Below are positions 11,642-23,787 of a stretch of 64,000 nucleotides of DNA, piece after piece. Made by a program: the position numbers and the translations under genes. The stretch spans positions 62,001-126,000 of the forward strand of contig MBPM02000117.1 in the NCBI GenBank assembly GCA_001695595.3, read 5' to 3'. The notes beneath the pieces are model-generated. The model saw only the letters and a list, made by a program, of their open reading frames with translations. It was not told the origin of the DNA and searched no databases. This DNA is from Plasmopara viticola. Taxonomy: Eukaryota > Oomycota > Peronosporomycetes > Peronosporales > Peronosporaceae. Within the stretch, counting starts at the first letter, position 1, and the number at the start of each line of letters is the position of its first letter.

Positions 11642-14494
11642 TATGCAGGACGATCCACATTGTGAACCGTGTATTTGTAGGCATCACTGTAGGGCTCAGC
11701 TCACTGTAAGCTTGAGCCAATTATCGCTTACCTATCGGCTATTGAGCACAATTAAATAACCTCTTTCGTCGCTACCTACGCTAAAACGGGTTTGCGAGAC
11801 GGGCATACTCTTAGATGCCCATGAGCACCCGTACCTTGATTTGTTCGAGAAGTGGATCCCGCCATTAATGAAGATCACGCCTGCTCTGCTTGCAGGTAAG
11901 AAAGCGTGAATGCTGGCGTGAGTCATAATTTGCGGGGGGGGGACTCTGCCTTTAGTGGTTTTAACGTGGTCTAAGAGCACAAAAGCACCTGTGTGGAAAA
12001 ACTTTACAAATGGGTCAATTTTTAGCCTGGTCAGGTTAGAAAAAGCGAGCGCCATGCGCACTTGATCATTTGTGATCAAAGCTACTTGCTAGACTGAGTC
12101 TTCCATTTTACTCCAAGCGAGAAGGTTTTGGCTGTTCTTCCATATAGGGATAGAAACAATGAGCTTCACTAGTCTGGTCTCCTCGGTATCAGTTGGTGGT
12201 ACCGATTCCTGTGTTGCCTGAGTTTTACGGAATGAATTTTGCTTGTAGGCCATGAAGCGTTAAAATGCTTATAAGATGAAACTGCAGCCTCCTCCTTAGG
12301 TCCACAAAGCCAGCAAGTTGCCTATCAGACGGAGCTGCTCGTCCGACATACGCGGGAAAATGTTTGCTAGTGTTCAGGCCGATATTCTACTTACTAGTGC
12401 TCCAAAGTAGGACACTTTCATATAGCACCTTGCACAGACGAGGCGCGCAAATAGATGTAAATTTTTCCGGTAAAGCTCCGCTTACTATCTTCGATTCTAA
12501 AGAATTAGCGTGCGCAACAGACTGCATATTAAAGACTGCGTTTTAAATACAATATTTTCATCTTACATCCAACGCTATTGTCAGCTTTGCAATTTAGTCA
12601 GCTCACTACGCAATCCGGTTTGTATATAGATATAGGTTGCTGAACACTACCTTTGAAATGCTTTTATTAAAAAAAAAATGGCTTTATGCTATAGATTTCC
12701 AACGCACATGAAAAAACATATAGTTTGAGATTCTCTAGTAGTTATCTAAAAAATCTCGCTGGAACGCTGCTTGGGAAAATGGAGTTTTGTAGTATTTATC
12801 GTGTCAGTGAACCCCTTTTCATTATAAAAAATCTATACTACAATTACCGGTCCCGAAAAAACAACAAGGCCACCACTAACACGTGACAGGAGTAACCTTC
12901 AAAGTTAAGTGATTACACATCAGGCATTTACAGCATGGCATCACAATTCTTTTGGAGAGTAATGAGCCCGCAGAGAACAAAACCGCTCGCTAAGGCCGAG
13001 CTGAATTTTTGTCTTGCTAATCAACTGGTGCCTCTACCGGGATCTTCCGAAAGTTTGACTTAAGCTCAAGAACAACTTATTGTGTGCGCGCGTGAGAAAA
13101 TTCTTCAAATGAGCGGTTGCTTATTCCTTTTGGACTTCGCAGCTCTCTTAGGCGGTGAGGAGCAGAATTTGCAAGGCCACAAGCCAGCTGCTTACCTGAT
13201 TTCTTCCTCATGTGTCTTTCCCATGTATCGTAAAATTGTCCTTCAACCTTGAAATAAGAGTTGAATTAATTGGGCTGATCGTCTCCGCCTTCGATACATC
13301 GTCGCCGAACCCACTTCGTATTCATCAACAAAATTGATGGTCTCGACAGCAACAAAGTCGTGCTAGTTGGTCTGCGCTAATGCGCGTCAATTTCCGCTCC
13401 TTGTATTTAGTTCTTCGCGCGCTGCCATTTCATCCGACAATCGCACGAATTCATCATCTTCATTCAATGCATTCCCTTTACAATTTTGCAGACACTATAA
13501 CCAATCCGTTGAACGTACCGTTACATCTGTATCTGCTGATTATTGTACACGTACAGGAAATCAGCAGACGGGTAGATTGTCGTTGCATTGTTCGACGAGA
13601 AGCCAGTTTTTGGAATCAAATACGTCACTGCATACCACATGATTTGTTGCAATAAAAAGGCTCGGGATTAAGAAAAAGGCCCTGTCCATTCTCCTTACTT
13701 TTATCAAGCTAGTTCAAGACATTAGAGAAACAAAACTAATATTAAGTTGCTAAAATTACATTCAACTAAGCCTAATTATAAGCCTGTTGCGCTTCAGCAA
13801 AGAACGCCCAAGATTAGCGTCGGAGCTGGCTGAACAATACTGCTGTTTACTTTGCAAGAAGACCCTAAAACAACGCGTGCGAAGTGCCAAACACATCAGT
13901 CACATTTCTGGTTGATGGCGGTCGGTCCAGAAGGCTTAAGCGCTTGAAAGGAATGATATATTGATGATTGTAGCTTTTAAGCGTACTGCTTTGTAATTTT
14001 TATTTTTTTCTTACAAAGGTACAAAGGTTTATAAGGTCGCAAACCTACCAAATTTCTCCAGGTGATTTTCTTTTGTATGTGAGGTGGTCCCACAATTACT
14101 CTAATACTTGCTGCACGATCCATCCAACTGCACGTCTGCAAGCACTACTTCAATGCTCTCGTCAGCAAAGCAGTTGGCATCCTTCTGGTGCTTTTGGAAA
14201 ACACGTCGATTGATCCCGAAGGCAAAATAACTTCCACGCTTGCTAGCCTTTTCATCAGGATGTCGTTTGTAAAGTCATTGATAGCATTTATACTACTCTA
14301 CGTTTCCTTTCTACTTATAAATATGTCGCGAGCAGGTTTAAACCTGCTCTAACTGCACTAGATGTGTATTGCTGAGATAAAGTAGCTTAGTTGCCTCACC
14401 AAGCAGCATAAGCAAGGCAATTTAAATTCTATACATCCTGTAACAAGAGCTTATACCCAGACGTCGACGAAGCGCAGCAAACATATGACAAATT
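11642..14494. other. No gene supported; scattered coding-like fragments
   Basis: An unrecognised 115-codon frame lies on the minus strand (11732-12079). The opposite strand carries a coding-like stretch around 11800-11890 that ends before a possible splice donor. Around 14080-14290 the minus strand has a short coding-like segment in one frame. Two overlapping 91-codon plus-strand frames lie at 13367-13655. None shows a domain I recognise. Most likely decayed mobile-element sequence, plus the 3' flank of the transporter gene at 14495. Confidence 0.4.
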
Positions 14495-16270
14495 TCAACG
14501 TTCATTTATTTGTTCGGCCACGACTGCAATGGTGCTGATGTTTACGACCATAGCATAAGCGAAGAAAACAATAAAGATGACCCAAATTGCAATACACGCA
14601 ACATTGCTATATCCACCGTATACGCGCAATTGTTGCGCATCGAGTTTCTGACGTGGAAGAAGGAGTACTGAGAATAAGGACATTGCATGTACAGTAGACG
14701 CGATAAGAAGTAACAACAACAGGCGATTCGTTCCGTCCTCGAGAGCGACGGGGGTCACATCTGCGAGCCAATCCTTGCTTAGAGTGCGCATAGCAATCGC
14801 GATCGTGCTTCGAAATGAAAGAAGCATGCCCTGAGTTGCACCCTCAGATCCATTTTCAGCGATTTCGGTTGCTGGTATTAACGAGAAGATGGTAAATATC
14901 CCTTCCGAGAAACCTAGGATACCACCAAGCGTATCGAAAAAAGCTTGAGTACGAAGCGAAGGTACGTAAATCATCATTAGAAAGCGGAATGTCTCGGGAA
15001 GGATCAGAACTCCGATACCGAGACACACACAGTGTCGCCAGGACCAGTTGACCCAGAGGAGTTTCCACAAAAGCATAGATGCCATTGTCGTCACGTGCTT
15101 AAGTGCATTGGTCACAAGCGATGTGTTCGGGTCCAAATTTGCCATGCTAATAAAGACAGTGTTGGCCGGGCCAAAAGAGAAACGCGTGGTTGCCAGCAAG
15201 ACACATTGAAACAGCACGAGTTGCCATACGGCACGTTGTTGGCACATGCGAAAAAAGGCTTTTATTCGAGCTCCAGCTATGACCGGAGGCGTAGTTATAG
15301 CATCACCGCCCTCCTCTGCGGTGATGTCGTGCAACAAGCCAGGCTCATCTTTTACCCTCCTCTCGGAACAGTTGCATACCACGAATGGCACCGGTATGAG
15401 ACTTAGCAATGCTAGCATTGCGTAGGCCCAAAAGGGATCAATACGCAGCGCGTAGTCCTGCTTCACGACATCATCAAAGCGGACGAGAATAGCAGTCACC
15501 CACAGACCAATCCACTCAATACCGGTACGGAAGAGTAAATAGTTGATCTGAAACGTACCGCGTTTTGTGAGCGGCTCACGTTGTGATAGCTCGATGACGC
15601 GAGCATCTGTGGCGATCTTGCTGAGCATCGTGCCAAAAGTGGCACCAATAATAAGCACCATGTAATAAATCATGTAGTTACCGAGCACGTCCTCTCTTGG
15701 GTCATTAACATCCACAATTGTCGAGAGAACCATCAAACCCATGCACATGACGAAGCTCAGCATTGTACCAATAATCATATACGACTTGCGTCGGTATCCG
15801 CCGATTGGCATAACATCTGACAAGAGACCAAGAAAAAAGCTGAGCGTTGTAGGAATACTCATTAGACACTCAATGACGACAGTACTCTCGGAGCGCTGGA
15901 TCTGGAGAGAGTGCAATAACGTTGGACGCAAGCAATATCGAAGTACGGCATAGATAAAACTACTCTGCGCTGTAGCGAATAGCAAGCCGTAGTAAGAGGC
16001 GGAGAAGAGGCTCACGCCGCCACCTTTGCGCAGTGCACCAAATTGTTGGTAATTGAAGAATTTGCTACCAGCCACAAAACGATTACTACCCAATACGGCT
16101 GCGGGCTCGAGACTGTCAAGACTACTGCGCCTGTCAGATCCCTGAATCATGTTGACGCTCGAGAGGCCGTGCTCCATACTGTTGTAGATGGACCCCTGCA
16201 CGGAGTTGGTATAAACAGAAGTGGCGCTGTGGATTCGGCCGCCCTCCTTGTGGCTGGACGGCGCGCCCAT
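14495..16270 (-). CDS. Folate-biopterin transporter (FBT/BT1) family membrane protein
   Basis: A 591-residue intronless ORF for a polytopic membrane transporter. After a Ser-rich hydrophilic N-terminus of about 80 residues the protein has roughly 12 predicted membrane segments. At residues 148-161 it has GLLSDVMPIGGYRR, matching the signature loop of the BT1/folate-biopterin transporter family (GxxSDxxPIxGYRR-type), within the major facilitator superfamily. Family members move folates, pterins or related compounds across membranes, and oomycetes carry many paralogues. The substrate here cannot be read from sequence. Start: the first ATG of the frame (complement of 16268-16270), directly followed by a plausible cytosolic leader; the stop TGA is the complement of 14495-14497. 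The gene stands alone between decayed repeats. The frame is intact, so it looks like a live gene; another MFS branch is the main alternative. Confidence 0.85.
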   Translation of the reverse strand: MGAPSSHKEGGRIHSATSVYTNSVQGSIYNSMEHGLSSVNMIQGSDRRSSLDSLEPAAVLGSNRFVAGSKFFNYQQFGALRKGGGVSLFSASYYGLLFATAQSSFIYAVLRYCLRPTLLHSLQIQRSESTVVIECLMSIPTTLSFFLGLLSDVMPIGGYRRKSYMIIGTMLSFVMCMGLMVLSTIVDVNDPREDVLGNYMIYYMVLIIGATFGTMLSKIATDARVIELSQREPLTKRGTFQINYLLFRTGIEWIGLWVTAILVRFDDVVKQDYALRIDPFWAYAMLALLSLIPVPFVVCNCSERRVKDEPGLLHDITAEEGGDAITTPPVIAGARIKAFFRMCQQRAVWQLVLFQCVLLATTRFSFGPANTVFISMANLDPNTSLVTNALKHVTTMASMLLWKLLWVNWSWRHCVCLGIGVLILPETFRFLMMIYVPSLRTQAFFDTLGGILGFSEGIFTIFSLIPATEIAENGSEGATQGMLLSFRSTIAIAMRTLSKDWLADVTPVALEDGTNRLLLLLLIASTVHAMSLFSVLLLPRQKLDAQQLRVYGGYSNVACIAIWVIFIVFFAYAMVVNISTIAVVAEQINER

Positions 16271-18540
16271 TGCTGCTAGTCAGGCTCGGTGCTTTTTGAA
16301 GTGAGACCCAAACCGGCGACTCGCTGGCGATAAGCAATGGGGTCGTGGCGTAAAAAGCAGGTCATTACGTTGTAGATTTGACAGATATTCTAGTATAACA
16401 TTAATACTGAAACTGCTGACTCTAGACATAGATCGATACACTTGTGCTTACTCAAAAAATTTGTACTAACACGTTACACTATTACAGAGATGAAACGCTT
16501 TTTTTGTTTGGAAACCATACAGCGATGGGGAAATACACATGGGAAATAAACTTCTAGCCCGCCCCCCCTTTTTGCATCCTAAACTTTACAGTATAAGACT
16601 GTACATTTTAGCATGGGTTCAGAGCAATCCCACCCAAACGTGAGAGGATCATTGCATACATGCTGGGTTCTGGTGATGCTTCAAATCTGGTGCATCAGGG
16701 AACGTGGCCAAAATGCAACTTTTAACTTGGAGTACCGCACAGCTTTTCAGTCTTTTTATACCTGGACTTTTAGCGCACATAAGCGCATAGACTTTCTAAA
16801 TTTGACAGCTCTCTAGTTTGGCCATTTCTAATCTGTATTCCGATGTTGTGTTACCCGTGCGCCTTCACCCACGTTTAAAGCGACGTACCTGTGCCTGGTA
16901 CCACAGACCTTGAAATACTTATTCGCGCCCCTAACATCACCATTCTTACTTCCAGGATAACTTCTTTGTCTCGCCAATCAAAAGCCGCACAAGAATAGCG
17001 GCACGTCGCTAAAAAAATAAAGGCGGCTCGTGTCCCGGTCGCCTTACCGTTACGAGCAAGCGCCTCTGCTCACCACCATAATAAAAATACCTCGTTTGGT
17101 AATTACTTTACCCTAGCTTCACACCTCACGGTGAAGTCGAGTAGGTACTTCTGCCTAGGCAAAAATGAATTCAAGTTGTCGATAAGTAAGTCGATGGATA
17201 TGGTGCTGGCTTTTTTTTTACTTTTCACAAAAGAAATTGGTCCTGTTGAGATTTGACCAATCGAAGATCTAAAGAAATGCGTCTTTTAGATGTTAAAATA
17301 TGAGTAAAATACAAAAACTGGTTGCTTTTTTTATCTGCATATTGAACATTTTTTCTGCCAATCAAAGAGGTATTCTAAAAATTACATATGTGAAAGATGG
17401 CCTTTCGACCGCGGTCAATCATATGGCCGTTACCGTTACAGTTCTCATATTCGAACACCGGATCAGCCAGTTCGAGCTCCACTATTACTTAATTAATAGC
17501 CTGTCTTTATGATTACTGTCCAGCTACATATGCTTTCGTTTCAGAAAAATAGCCGTGTTCGAAAGAATACTGTCCCACTCACTACCAAAGAAGTTCGTAA
17601 ATTTCTGACGTCCATAACAAACGGCAGTCGCCTTTTGCAAGCTCTACATGACCCTCGCAGTTGGCAATTCATCACCATTAAAAACTAGTGCTAATAGCAT
17701 AAATTCCGCATTAATGACGAGCAAGTAATAAGTGATGGTTGAGTGGCTCAATGCTATAGCAGAACAAATAAGTGTGGCTGCAACTTATGACACATACGAA
17801 CACAGTATTTAGGCCAAACCGAATCGTCAGTTTTGCTGGATTTGTTAATAGAACTATTGACACTCATCGACCGATCCATTTTGCAAGTTTAAATATTAGA
17901 TGTTATTATATTTGGTCTTAGAGCATCTAATAAGCATTTCATCTCACCAAAATTCATATCATTGCCGACCAGTAAGCTTAGAAATCCAACATAATGAGGC
18001 TGAAGCTGAACAAGAGACGAGGTAAAGTGCTTGTTAGTATGTTTGCTTTATACCAGAAGACTTTACCGAGCCTATTGTAAATAATAAAGCTTTTTCATGG
18101 CTTTAAACCGACAATTTTATCTCCGGTTTTGGAGCATGAGCAAAATAGGCGTGCAAAAAAAATACAATCTTTTGGAAAACGACGTTTAGCCCTTCCCAGT
18201 CTTAGTGCAATAGGATGCAGCTAGACCGCGTACCTATATACAGTGTATAGCTCTACTTCCAATTTCTGAAACAAAGACTGTTCATAATTGTAAATTAGAC
18301 AGAAAAATATATTGATTGAGTATTGATACTTCATAATGCTGAACCAATTTATCACCTTTTCCACAATATTTTTGACAATCCGACTGGTCGTTGTGATGCA
18401 CTGCTAAAGGTATCGAAGCCATTAGTCTTCGAAGAAAAAGTTACCAGGGCCTCAGCTGAATCGGAAACCAAAAATACTTAAGAAGTGGCATTCTTAACTT
18501 GCAAGCCCTTCTTAAATATATATAATTCTTTGTAACTGCA
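16271..18540. other. Transporter 5' flank, then decayed repeat DNA
   Basis: The first few hundred bases should hold the transporter promoter; I cannot point to a definite element. A C-run lies near 16563-16568. Beyond about 16.9 kb the sequence is AT-rich and interrupted by stops in every frame. The short frames (16613-16816, 17300-17512) are unrecognised. Confidence 0.45.
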
Positions 18541-19510
18541 AAGATGTCTTGGACCAGCCTTATAGGCAGTGCACGTCAAGATTTGGCTCAAAGATCCTAA
18601 AAAATCTTTAGTATTGATTAGAATCTTTTAAAAAGAATATTTAATGTGGTGTCCAGAGACTCACCCTCACCGAATATAGGAGTAGAACACGGAGTTAGTT
18701 AATAATTTTTGCCATGGAAGCATAGTGAGTTTGATTATCCTTTCTTCTCTGATAAGGCAAAAAAGGGCATGTCGCGAATGCGTTTTCTCCACTAAGTTTC
18801 TGTGCTTGCAGATTGAACGGAAAGTGGCTTTAAGTTCATGCAAATAAAATAGTGATCAGTTCAATGATACAATCATTCCAAGGAGGGACATGCTGCTTAA
18901 AAGCATTTTTAAATCAATATATATCATCTGAAGTCGAATAGGAGCGTGTGCTTACCTGTCATGACCATCTGTGCGCTTAGCGAAATAATAAGAGATTGCC
19001 ACAGCGATGTTTTTGGCGCTCCGGCGACATTTAGCCGCGTGTATGCACCCTAACTTTATACGGCTCAGAACAAGACTGGTCAGGTGAAAAGACCGATTTT
19101 AGTCATTTAAGCCAGGTTTTTGAAGTGTTTAGGATGAATGGACATTATGCCAACATCGACAAATGCGTTTTAGAGACAAAGAGATCTAATCCCTCGGATG
19201 CTTTATAAGCCATCATGGGGCCCACGCAGACTTAAAGAGAATATTTAGCAGCTGTGCCTTCGAGTCGTCTTTTTAAGGACTGACAAAATTTTCAGGCCAA
19301 GCAAGCTAATTGCTCAATTACAGCGCTGATCATGCGGAGCTTGCGAAGCCTCTGTTCGTCTTACCAAAAAGAAACACATTGAGTCGTCGTTGAGTCTTTG
19401 CTGAAAAAAACTCTTTTTAGTCGTGCGAGACGCTTTATATTACGCCACCGAATGTGTGGTACTGCTACTCGATGAGGACGGTCACAGGAGATTTATCCTG
19501 GAGATAGCCC
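18540..19510 (+). pseudogene. Decayed Ty3/Gypsy reverse transcriptase fragment
   Basis: Plus-strand fragments of a Gypsy-type pol gene in several frames. FGAPATFSR at about 19012-19038 matches the conserved PFGLxNAPATFxR block of Gypsy reverse transcriptases. HYANIDKC at about 19143-19166 matches the downstream xLYxNxxKCxF block. The opening part near 18545-18600 aligns by eye with the similar remnant at about 38083-38130. Stops and frameshifts are dense, so the copy is old and dead. Confidence 0.75.
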
Positions 19511-22136
19511 AGACAACTTTGATTGTCGAGCAAAAGGATCAGGCACGGCCTGAGATAAATAACTCCATTTGTCAAAATGGGCAAGATGGACCAACCTAGC
19601 AATGTGATGTCAAAATATGTATTGGTAGAAGCCTGCAATGGTCAAAACCCTTGTGTGACGGAGTATTTAAATGCGCTAAGGCGTTTATCCACCCTTGTGA
19701 TATCACAGACCAAAAATGCCGTGAGGGCTCTATCTAACTCCGCTTTTCTGATCTCCAGGATATTTGCTACACATCTTTTATCAGCATTTCCAGCTTAATT
19801 TTGGCAAGTCGACACACTGTTTGACTTAATTGATGCATGCAAAAACCGCCATTGTCCGTTTGAATTTTGAGCGTCAAAAGTTGGTGACAAGGACAGCATT
19901 CTCGAATCCCGTTCCATGCCAGTCATCATATACAGCCACCAATGAATCCACTATGCTCTTGTGGTAGCACACGCTACTTAGTGATATAGTATTTCGTATT
20001 TCACTCCTCAATTTGGCGAGAATTTTGCTATCGATATTAAAAAATGCACAGGATATTTAGGTCAGAGCGCAACATGCACTATCGGTAAGGCTGCTAAAAG
20101 ACACCTTTGCGGATATATTTACATTCTTGGAAGAGGTTTCTCTTTTGAGTCACCACTCCTGAGACATATCCGGCTTATAATTTAGTCAGAGCCTCAATAG
20201 CTTTGGGCTCTTAATGGTTGAGTTTCTCTGGTATATTTGACAAAGCATTCTGTCTTCCATCAACAGCTCCTGTGCATCATCAAAATGGCGGCCAGAGATC
20301 GATACAATATCGCAGCTCCATTTTTTTCTTGCAGAGCTATTTTACCAGCCTTTAGATTGAATTCGCTTCCCACTTGTGAACCTATAGTGCCTATGATTAT
20401 TGCTTTCCTTTGTTACTCGCTTGCAGAACAACTCGCACAAGGTGATCACGGTGGTTTGAAAATGTAAGTAACCCGCTTTTTGTAGCACCATGCAAACTAC
20501 AGCAGCTACACTTAACACTAGTTTGAGTCTCACAATGACGGAATGGAGTCAAACGCACCCTCTTAAAGGCACCTTCCGCTCCTTTGACGGGGTCGTAGGG
20601 GGCTAGGAGGACGAGCGAGACGATATAACTCACAATTTCCCAGTAGGATTCGGTTTGAGTTAATGCTAATGGACAGCTGATGCTGCAAGCGTAGCTCATT
20701 CCCACAAAAGATGAAGAGTCTAAGAGGTTGTCATGTTTGAAGAGACCTGGATCTTCTTTTTCTTCCAGATCCAGAGTTTCCTTCAAACGGGGCCGATCAC
20801 ACAAGTAAAATGGGAACATGATATACGAAAGCCCTATTGTAAAGAAACTGGGTGGTCGGGGCATTCGGTCATGCCCGCCAATCGCTCCAGAACGTGCACA
20901 TTTCTAGCCACGTCAAAAATGAGATTGTACCTGACCAAATTAAGGACAAGAAATTACTTCGTATCGTCAAGATCCTCAAATTTCATAGCTAGGTCTAATA
21001 TGACCCTTATGACGTCTTAAATCAGTGTAAGCCAGTCAAATCGGAATCGGTGTATTTTGTCGAGGGCTTTGGTCCCTCGTAGATAATTAGTCAATTATTT
21101 GATAGTGCACTAATATCCTCAATACGCCGGAGTCTACCGATACTCGAAATGTGCTTCTTTCATCTCTGCTGGTATACTCTTTAAATCTGTCAAGCTAATT
21201 TTCCATATTTTATATTGTCCACGCACCCACTACGAGGGCTTAATTTTTTGATTATAAAAAAAGCACCCGTTTATACTGGTGACCAGTGTATCAAAGTCTT
21301 CGAGGAAGTAGCTTCTGAAAGCGACCCTTTTAGCTCTTGTATTAGAAAAACTTCCACTCTTTCGGCTCACATGTTCAGACACAAACAATGTGCCTAACCG
21401 TTGCCAACGCAGCAAAAATTGCTTTGCTTAAGTTCACTCAACCTGGATCATAATACACGGGCCCAAGTGCACTACTTGTAGGTCGGGAAGCTGCTGATTT
21501 TAACGTTCCACGGAAACAGCCTGTTGATGGTAGTATTCTTCTGAAAGAGAGACTCAAGATGTCTCTTCCTACAACTCTTCCTGCACACAAAAGAGATCCA
21601 GGATATATCAACGTCATTCGGGACTACAGGTACCTTGCCTTGTTGAAGGAGTGGCGCCCTAGCAATAATGGATGTCAATCAGCTTACTGTAAAGATATAA
21701 TAACGAAGCTCACGCCTTCCTTGCTTGCTGGTGAAGAAATCCGAGCGCTGGTGAAGTACAAAACTCACTGGAAAAATACTTTGTTCTCTACTGTTTTTAA
21801 ACGTGCTTCCAAAAACACAGGTCTTACACCAGCTTTTGGCTGGCAGATCTAGAAAAAAAACGTTAATTTTTTTTAAGTTTCATTCCTTTTGCAGGGGCTA
21901 CCGAAGTCTGTGGGCTCACTTTCGAGCTTTACAGCATGGCAATAACTTGCACGATATGCTCGCATTGCAAAATTAAATTCATTTTGTTTATGCGGTTACG
22001 CTATTAAATCTTTTTTTATATAAAAATGAATACACCTTTTTTTGCAAATTATACCATGAATACCATGAATTTTGCATTGTATATTCGAGAAAAAAGCTCG
22101 CCAAAATAAGCGCAACCATCGCCCTCTAAGACCGCC
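19511..22136. other. Decayed retroelement DNA, possible Copia fragment, NPF-gene 5' flank
   Basis: A 155-codon minus-strand frame (20397-20864) has a segment (SSSFVGMSYACSISCPLAL, then TESYWEIVSYIVSLVLL) loosely resembling the region after the reverse transcriptase in Ty1/Copia polyproteins. I call this only a possibility. It also contains RVRL, an RxLR-like string, but no signal peptide. The plus-strand frame 21559-21852 is unrecognised. Bases about 21.9-22.13 kb should hold the promoter of the NPF-motif gene. Confidence 0.35.
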
Positions 22137-23721
22137 ATGACGTCAATCTTTAGCGCAGGTCAGTCCATCTCTAGTATCGGCAAGTCTATGACTGCCATTG
22201 CTCGCGTGGAGAAACACCTTTCTACTTTCATGAAGAAGGTGAACACTTATATCATTTGCACTTAGTCGTCGAACATAAGCCTCTGACTCAGCCTGATAGG
22301 TAATTTACTTTGAAAGTTTCTTTCAGCGCATGCGATCGAATCTACCAACGTGTATGTCACTATCTGGCGACATCTTTGTATAGTCACTGACCCCTTGCTT
22401 TCTATCGTGAGTAATTAGGTGTCACGGACACCGCAACACTGTTATTCCAGCGCTGCTACGAATATCGAGACGAAATTCGCGACGAATTGGAGTACGTCGC
22501 GGTAACATTCATGCACTTTTGACAGATTAATGTATGCTTCTATGTGGTGCTAGGTCGAGCGTCGCGTACGTCGCGGATGCAGGTCGCTGGGTTGTCGGAC
22601 TGGGAGACTGGAACAGCAAAATGGAGAAGCGACTAAATCAGATCAGCGAGCTTGTACTGTTAGCCAATACGTTGTTGACAGAATATGCTGTGACGGGTCA
22701 AGTGGGGGCCGAAGGCTGTCGAGATGAGCTTAATGCGTATTTGCAGACTGTTTCAGCAACTGTCACGTTAAGATATGGAAAACAAAATGCCATATTGGAC
22801 AATTTATCACGAGCTGTTCAGCCGTCAACAGCCGCAAACGTAAGCTCAAAAATTTCGGCAATTAAGACTGAAGTATCTGGGGCCATTTCAGAAATTTTAG
22901 AAATCGCGTCGGGTAAGGATGATCAAATACCGAGGGCAGAGTCTTCAGAGAATAGCGACGCGATGAACCCATTTACAGAGTCGTATGGACGTCCTGTTGA
23001 TCTGCACGCGCAAGTGGCGAGAAGCACAAGTGCCTCGACTGACAACAGAGCGCAGAGCGTACCTAAAGAAACGCCCGAAGGTATGGGTGGGGTCCTCGAT
23101 TCCTCATTTATAGATGGAGGCACTCCCAAAAGCCCGTTGAGCCCCGTGAGTATGGGCGAATACGAGTGCTTGGATTTGAACTCCATTCCAAAGTATGCCG
23201 CGTTCAAGTCTTCTGCTCAGCTGGCGTCCAGAAGACAGTGTAATAACTTTGCAGTCACCGATACAAGCGATGGAGATAGAAGCGCTTACAGCGAGTCAAA
23301 GGCTGAGTTTCACGAACTCTTTCCAATGCCATTGCCAGCGAAAGCAACGTCAGGAAGTTTGAGCTCTTTAGATTCAGCAGCTTCCTGTACGACAAAATCT
23401 CCAATGAAGCCGATGATGGACATGGATTACTCTTACGATTTCAGATGTGAAGCAGCACACAATCCATTCATGTCGTCGGATACGCAAAATTCATTCGTGT
23501 CGTCTTGCACCGAAAATGACGATAAATCTCGAACAACATCTCCTCAGTCAATAGACTCGTGCAATGGACGTGCACAACCCTTCCAACCACCTCTTGGTGG
23601 ACGTGTTACGTGGAGTACGACCAATGTGCATGTGGGAGAAGAAGAGTCAAAGACATCGTTTACTGATTCAGAAACTGATCAAGAAACGCGTCATAGCGAC
23701 GAGTATAAACTGTTTGGGTAG
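22137..23721 (+). CDS. NPF-motif protein with helical N-terminus, four exons
   Basis: Inferred model: exons 22137-22238, 22327-22351 (25-nt microexon), 22419-22491 and 22554-23721, giving 455 residues. Intron donors are GTGAAC, GTATGT and GTACGT; acceptors are TTTCAG, TTAG and CTAG; all phases join in frame. The last exon alone is open from an ATG at 22534, but that ATG lies in intron 3 and would drop a coding-like 5' part. Residues about 1-175 are predicted mostly helical, possibly coiled-coil or BAR-like. The rest is Ser-rich and probably disordered, with two NPF tripeptides (about residues 205-207 and 370-372). NPF motifs bind EH domains of endocytic proteins, so an endocytic adaptor role is an inference. 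The family is not recognised. The gene is convergent with COQ4, whose stop is 66 bases away. Confidence 0.75.
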
Positions 23722-23787
23722 TAGGCAAGTTCCAAAATAGCAAATGAGCAAACTTTGGTAAATTAATTGTATATCTTTGTCAATTTC

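Noticed and set aside
11732..12079. 115-codon minus-strand frame as a gene
   Set aside because: No domain, no upstream exon or promoter evidence, and the opposite strand looks equally coding-like.
20397..20864. 155-codon minus-strand frame containing RVRL, an RxLR-like string
   Set aside because: No signal peptide, the string lies far from the N-terminus, and the sequence looks like decayed retroelement, so it is not called an effector.
22534..22553. ATG at 22534 as the start of the NPF-motif gene
   Set aside because: The ATG falls in a probable 62-bp intron; upstream exons with good splice sites give a longer continuous product.
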